Shown here: positions 3,576 to 5,756 of the stretch, piece after piece
Layout of the letters: each line of letters starts with the position of its first letter
How positions within the stretch are numbered: the stretch's first letter is position 1
NCBI GenBank assembly: GCA_051649365.1
Contig: JBOFGY010000220.1
Span: forward strand, 1-5,756
Length of the DNA stretch: 5,756 bases
Direction of reading: 5' to 3'
Origin: CAVTAE01 sp051649365
GTDB taxonomy: Bacteria; Deinococcota; Deinococci; Deinococcales; Trueperaceae
Notes under the pieces: generated by a model
Database searches by the model: none
Told to the model about the DNA's origin: nothing
Seen by the model: the letters and a program-made list of their open reading frames with translations, nothing else
Program-made: the position numbers and the translations under genes

Positions 3576-5756
3576 TTAATTTAATGTGGCAACAAGTTCT
3601 TTCGTCTCAAACGTAAAGCCTTGTGAACCTGGCTCTACCTGAATTGTGTCACCATCCTGGATTTCACCCGCAATAATCTTTTTGGAAAGCGGCGTTTCAA
3701 TCAGTTGCTGGATGGCGCGTTTGAGCGGTCTGGCACCAAACACGGGATCATAGCCGACCCTTGCTAGGTGTTCCATTGCAGCCGAAGAAAACTCGAGCGA
3801 AATCTTTTTATCTGCCAAGCGTTCACGGACTCTCGAGAGTTGAATCTCGGCAATCGCTTGTACCTGATCTTGTGCCAGCGCGTGAAACACAATCGTGTCA
3901 TCAATGCGGTTCAAAAACTCAGGTCGGAAACTTTGTTGCAAGAGATTAAAAACCGTTGCCTTTATTGACTCATAAGATTGACCACTGCGGGAAGCCTCGA
4001 GAATCTGTGGGCTGCCAATGTTACTGGTCATAATCACAACTGTATTACGAAAATCCACCGTGCGTCCTTGCGAGTCGGTCAAGCGTCCGTCATCGAGAAG
4101 TTGCAGCAGTGTATTGAAAACATCAGGGTGTGCTTTTTCGATTTCGTCAAACAGAATCACGCTGTAAGGCTTGCGGCGCACGGCTTCGGTGAGTTGCCCG
4201 CCTTCGTCGTAACCGATGTAACCAGGAGGCGCACCGATAAGTCTCGAGGTCGTGTGTTTTTCCATGTACTCGGACATGTCTAAGCGAATTAAGTTATCAG
4301 CACTGTCAAAAAGTTGCTCGGCAAGTGCTTTTGCGGTTTCAGTTTTACCAACACCCGTCGGGCCCAAAAAGATGAACGAACCAATCGGGCGATTTGGGTC
4401 AGCCAGCCCTGCACGGCTGCGGCGAATGGCATCAGCGACGGCGGTAATCGCTTCGTCTTGTCCGATGACTTTGTGATGAAGTTCTTCCTCGAGCCTCAAG
4501 AGTTTTTCTCTTTCACCCTCCATCAATCTTGAAATAGGAATATGCGTCCAACGACTGACGACCTCGGCGACTTCGTTTTCACCGACCTCGAGCTTGGCAT
4601 ACTTGGCATCTTCCAAACCTTTTGACAGCGTGCGAAGTTGCTGCTCGAGCTTGGGCAAACGTCCGTAGCGTAATTCAGCCGCTTTGTTTAGGTCGTACTC
4701 GCGCTCCGCGCCTTCAATGTTTGTTCGCACTTTATCAAGCTCTTCCTGAACACCTCTAAGCTCGTCGAGTTGTTTTCTCTCTGCTTCCCAGTCTGACTGA
4801 GCTTTGTTGATGCCATCTTCGATGACGCGCAACTCTTCTTCAATTCTTAAAAGGCGGTTAATCGAGTCTGGGTCGTTTTCTTTTTTAAGTGCTTCCTGTT
4901 CAATCTCGAGTTGCAACTTGCGACGACGAAGACCGTCAATTTCTTCGGGCAGAGAATCTAACTGCACACGAATACGACTGGCTGATTCGTCAATTAAATC
5001 AATTGCTTTATCTGGCAAATGGCGGTCAGCAATATAACGATGCGACAAGGTAGCCGCCGCGATAATCGCAGGGTCAGCAATTCTTACACCGTGATGGACT
5101 TCGTATTTTTCTTTGATACCGCGCAAGATGCTGATGGTGTCTTCGACGGAAGGTTCATCAACGACAATGGGCTGGAAGCGACGCTCGAGGGCTGCGTCTT
5201 TTTCAATCTGACGATATTCATTCAGCGTAGTCGCACCAATCATGCGGAGTTCGCCCCTTGCTAACGGTGGCTTGAGCATATTGCCCGCGTCTACTGCGCC
5301 TTCGGCTTTCCCTGCACCAACAATCGTGTGAAGCTCGTCCATGAAAAGAATAATCTCGCCCTTGGATGAAATCGTTTCTTGAATCACGGCTTTTAAGCGT
5401 TCCTCGAATTCACCGCGATATTTTGCACCCGCAAGAAGCGAACCCATATCCATCTGAATGACGCGCTTGCCTTGCAGACCTTCGGGCACATCTTTTTTTA
5501 CAATGCGTTGCGCTAGCCCTTCGGCAATGGCGGTTTTACCCACGCCAGGCTCACCAATTAACACAGGATTATTTTTAGTACGGCGCAAGAGGATTTGCAC
5601 GGCGCGGCGGATTTCTTCGTCACGCCCGATTACGGGGTCGAGCTTCCCGTCTCTGGCTTGCTTGGTGAGGTCAATCCCATAACGCTCTAACGCCTCGAAG
5701 GTGTTCTCGGCAGATTTGGAATCCACAGTTCTACCTCCTCTAATTTCTTTGACGGT
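3576..5756 (-). CDS. clpB: ClpB disaggregase (Hsp104 family), 5' end beyond the right edge
   Basis: This is a hexameric AAA+ chaperone of the cytoplasm that threads aggregated proteins through its pore, working with DnaK/DnaJ/GrpE. The frame is open to the edge (TVKEIRGGRTV before GTG 5724-5726), so the N-domain is outside the window and not missing. Numbered from that GTG (716 residues): NBD1 has Walker A GEPGVGKT (58-65), pore Tyr103 in AKYRGEFE, Walker B ILFMDE (126-131), sensor GATT (164-167) and arginine fingers ERRF (181-184). The coiled-coil middle domain is about 258-380. NBD2 has Walker A GPTGVGKT (455-462), pore loop GYIGY (502-506), Walker B VILFDE (523-528), TSN (567-569), arginine finger in FLNRID (Arg607) and sensor 2 GARPLKR (664-670). 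All catalytic motifs are intact. The middle domain and EYRQIEKD resemble Thermus ClpB as I recall it. A terminator follows. The heat-shock promoter, if any, lies outside the window. Confidence 0.98.
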   Translation of the reverse strand, partial: TVKEIRGGRTVDSKSAENTFEALERYGIDLTKQARDGKLDPVIGRDEEIRRAVQILLRRTKNNPVLIGEPGVGKTAIAEGLAQRIVKKDVPEGLQGKRVIQMDMGSLLAGAKYRGEFEERLKAVIQETISSKGEIILFMDELHTIVGAGKAEGAVDAGNMLKPPLARGELRMIGATTLNEYRQIEKDAALERRFQPIVVDEPSVEDTISILRGIKEKYEVHHGVRIADPAIIAAATLSHRYIADRHLPDKAIDLIDESASRIRVQLDSLPEEIDGLRRRKLQLEIEQEALKKENDPDSINRLLRIEEELRVIEDGINKAQSDWEAERKQLDELRGVQEELDKVRTNIEGAEREYDLNKAAELRYGRLPKLEQQLRTLSKGLEDAKYAKLEVGENEVAEVVSRWTHIPISRLMEGEREKLLRLEEELHHKVIGQDEAITAVADAIRRSRAGLADPNRPIGSFIFLGPTGVGKTETAKALAEQLFDSADNLIRLDMSEYMEKHTTSRLIGAPPGYIGYDEGGQLTEAVRRKPYSVILFDEIEKAHPDVFNTLLQLLDDGRLTDSQGRTVDFRNTVVIMTSNIGSPQILEASRSGQSYESIKATVFNLLQQSFRPEFLNRIDDTIVFHALAQDQVQAIAEIQLSRVRERLADKKISLEFSSAAMEHLARVGYDPVFGARPLKRAIQQLIETPLSKKIIAGEIQDGDTIQVEPGSQGFTFETKELVATLN
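5724..5739 (-). promoter_or_regulatory. Internal ribosome binding site and GTG start inside clpB
   Basis: On the minus strand a full-consensus AGGAGGT (complement of 5733-5739) is followed by six bases and GTG (5724-5726), all inside the clpB frame at the junction of N-domain and NBD1. By alignment from memory this GTG is the codon equivalent to Val149 of E. coli ClpB, where a known internal start makes a form without the N-domain: Lys64 of Walker A here equals Lys212 there, and Tyr103 equals Tyr251, both with the same offset of 148. The bases also encode a conserved RGG stretch, so protein constraint could explain part of the match. Confidence 0.7.

Larger units (their letters stand above)
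533..5189. repeat. Dispersed highly iterated palindrome CTCGAG, 21 copies
   Basis: Copies start at 533, 677, 911, 1403, 1622, 2026, 2043, 2188, 2394, 2962, 3063, 3381, 3792, 3832, 3996, 4243, 4488, 4587, 4644, 4905 and 5184. Equal base use predicts about 1.4 in 5756 bases. All lie inside genes. Sixteen read CTC-GAG (Leu-Glu), five lie with TCG as a codon (Ser-Arg or Ser-Ser), and none uses the third frame. Flanking bases show no longer consensus. Confidence 0.9.

Noticed and set aside
3576..5726. A naturally short ClpB lacking the N-domain, starting at GTG 5724-5726
   Set aside because: The frame stays open to the window edge and the upstream codons give typical ClpB linker residues, so the N-domain most likely lies outside the window.
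1..5756. HIP1 (GCGATCGC) as sign of a cyanobacterium
   Set aside because: No copy was found; the iterated palindrome here is a different sequence, and ClpB points elsewhere.

Overview
The window carries an ordinary chromosomal neighbourhood of a bacterium with roughly balanced base composition. The ClpB protein resembles, from memory, the Thermus/Deinococcus type: NBD1 has EYRQIEKDAALERRF without the extra Tyr found in the E. coli protein, and the middle domain has YDLNKAAELRYGRLPKLE. I infer a member of Deinococcota or a relative, with base composition lower in GC than is usual for that phylum. No search was run, so the lineage is a suggestion.

Layout. Positions 2-91 hold the probable C-terminal end of an unidentified + strand gene. 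It is followed by a + strand gene for a lipid-anchored alpha/beta hydrolase (173-1642). This gene converges on three minus-strand loci, read right to left: clpB (3576 to the right edge, 5' end outside the window), a Uma2/DUF820-family gene broken by one in-frame amber codon (2886-3434), and argJ (1713-2864), which starts 21 bases after the Uma2 stop. A strong intrinsic terminator follows clpB, so Uma2 and argJ are probably a separate transcription unit. A long hairpin with a T-run lies between the convergent hydrolase and argJ genes.

Functions. ClpB is the ATP-driven disaggregase acting with DnaK. ArgJ makes ornithine and recycles acetyl groups in arginine synthesis. The hydrolase is exported and membrane-anchored, with unknown substrate. 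Uma2 is a PD-(D/E)XK-type putative nuclease of unclear role. There is no evident shared pathway.

Most notable points: (1) the palindrome CTCGAG occurs 21 times, about 15 times the expectation for equal base use, always inside genes, and in 16 cases as Leu-Glu; (2) clpB has a consensus Shine-Dalgarno in front of an internal GTG at the codon aligned with the known internal start of E. coli ClpB; (3) the Uma2 gene is interrupted by a single TAG with the frame otherwise intact; (4) two TTTAG-N7-CTAAA dyads 33 bp apart precede Uma2; (5) a 15-bp perfect dyad covers the argJ start codon. I see no CRISPR array, transposase, tRNA, rRNA or defence island, and no clearly new multigene system.
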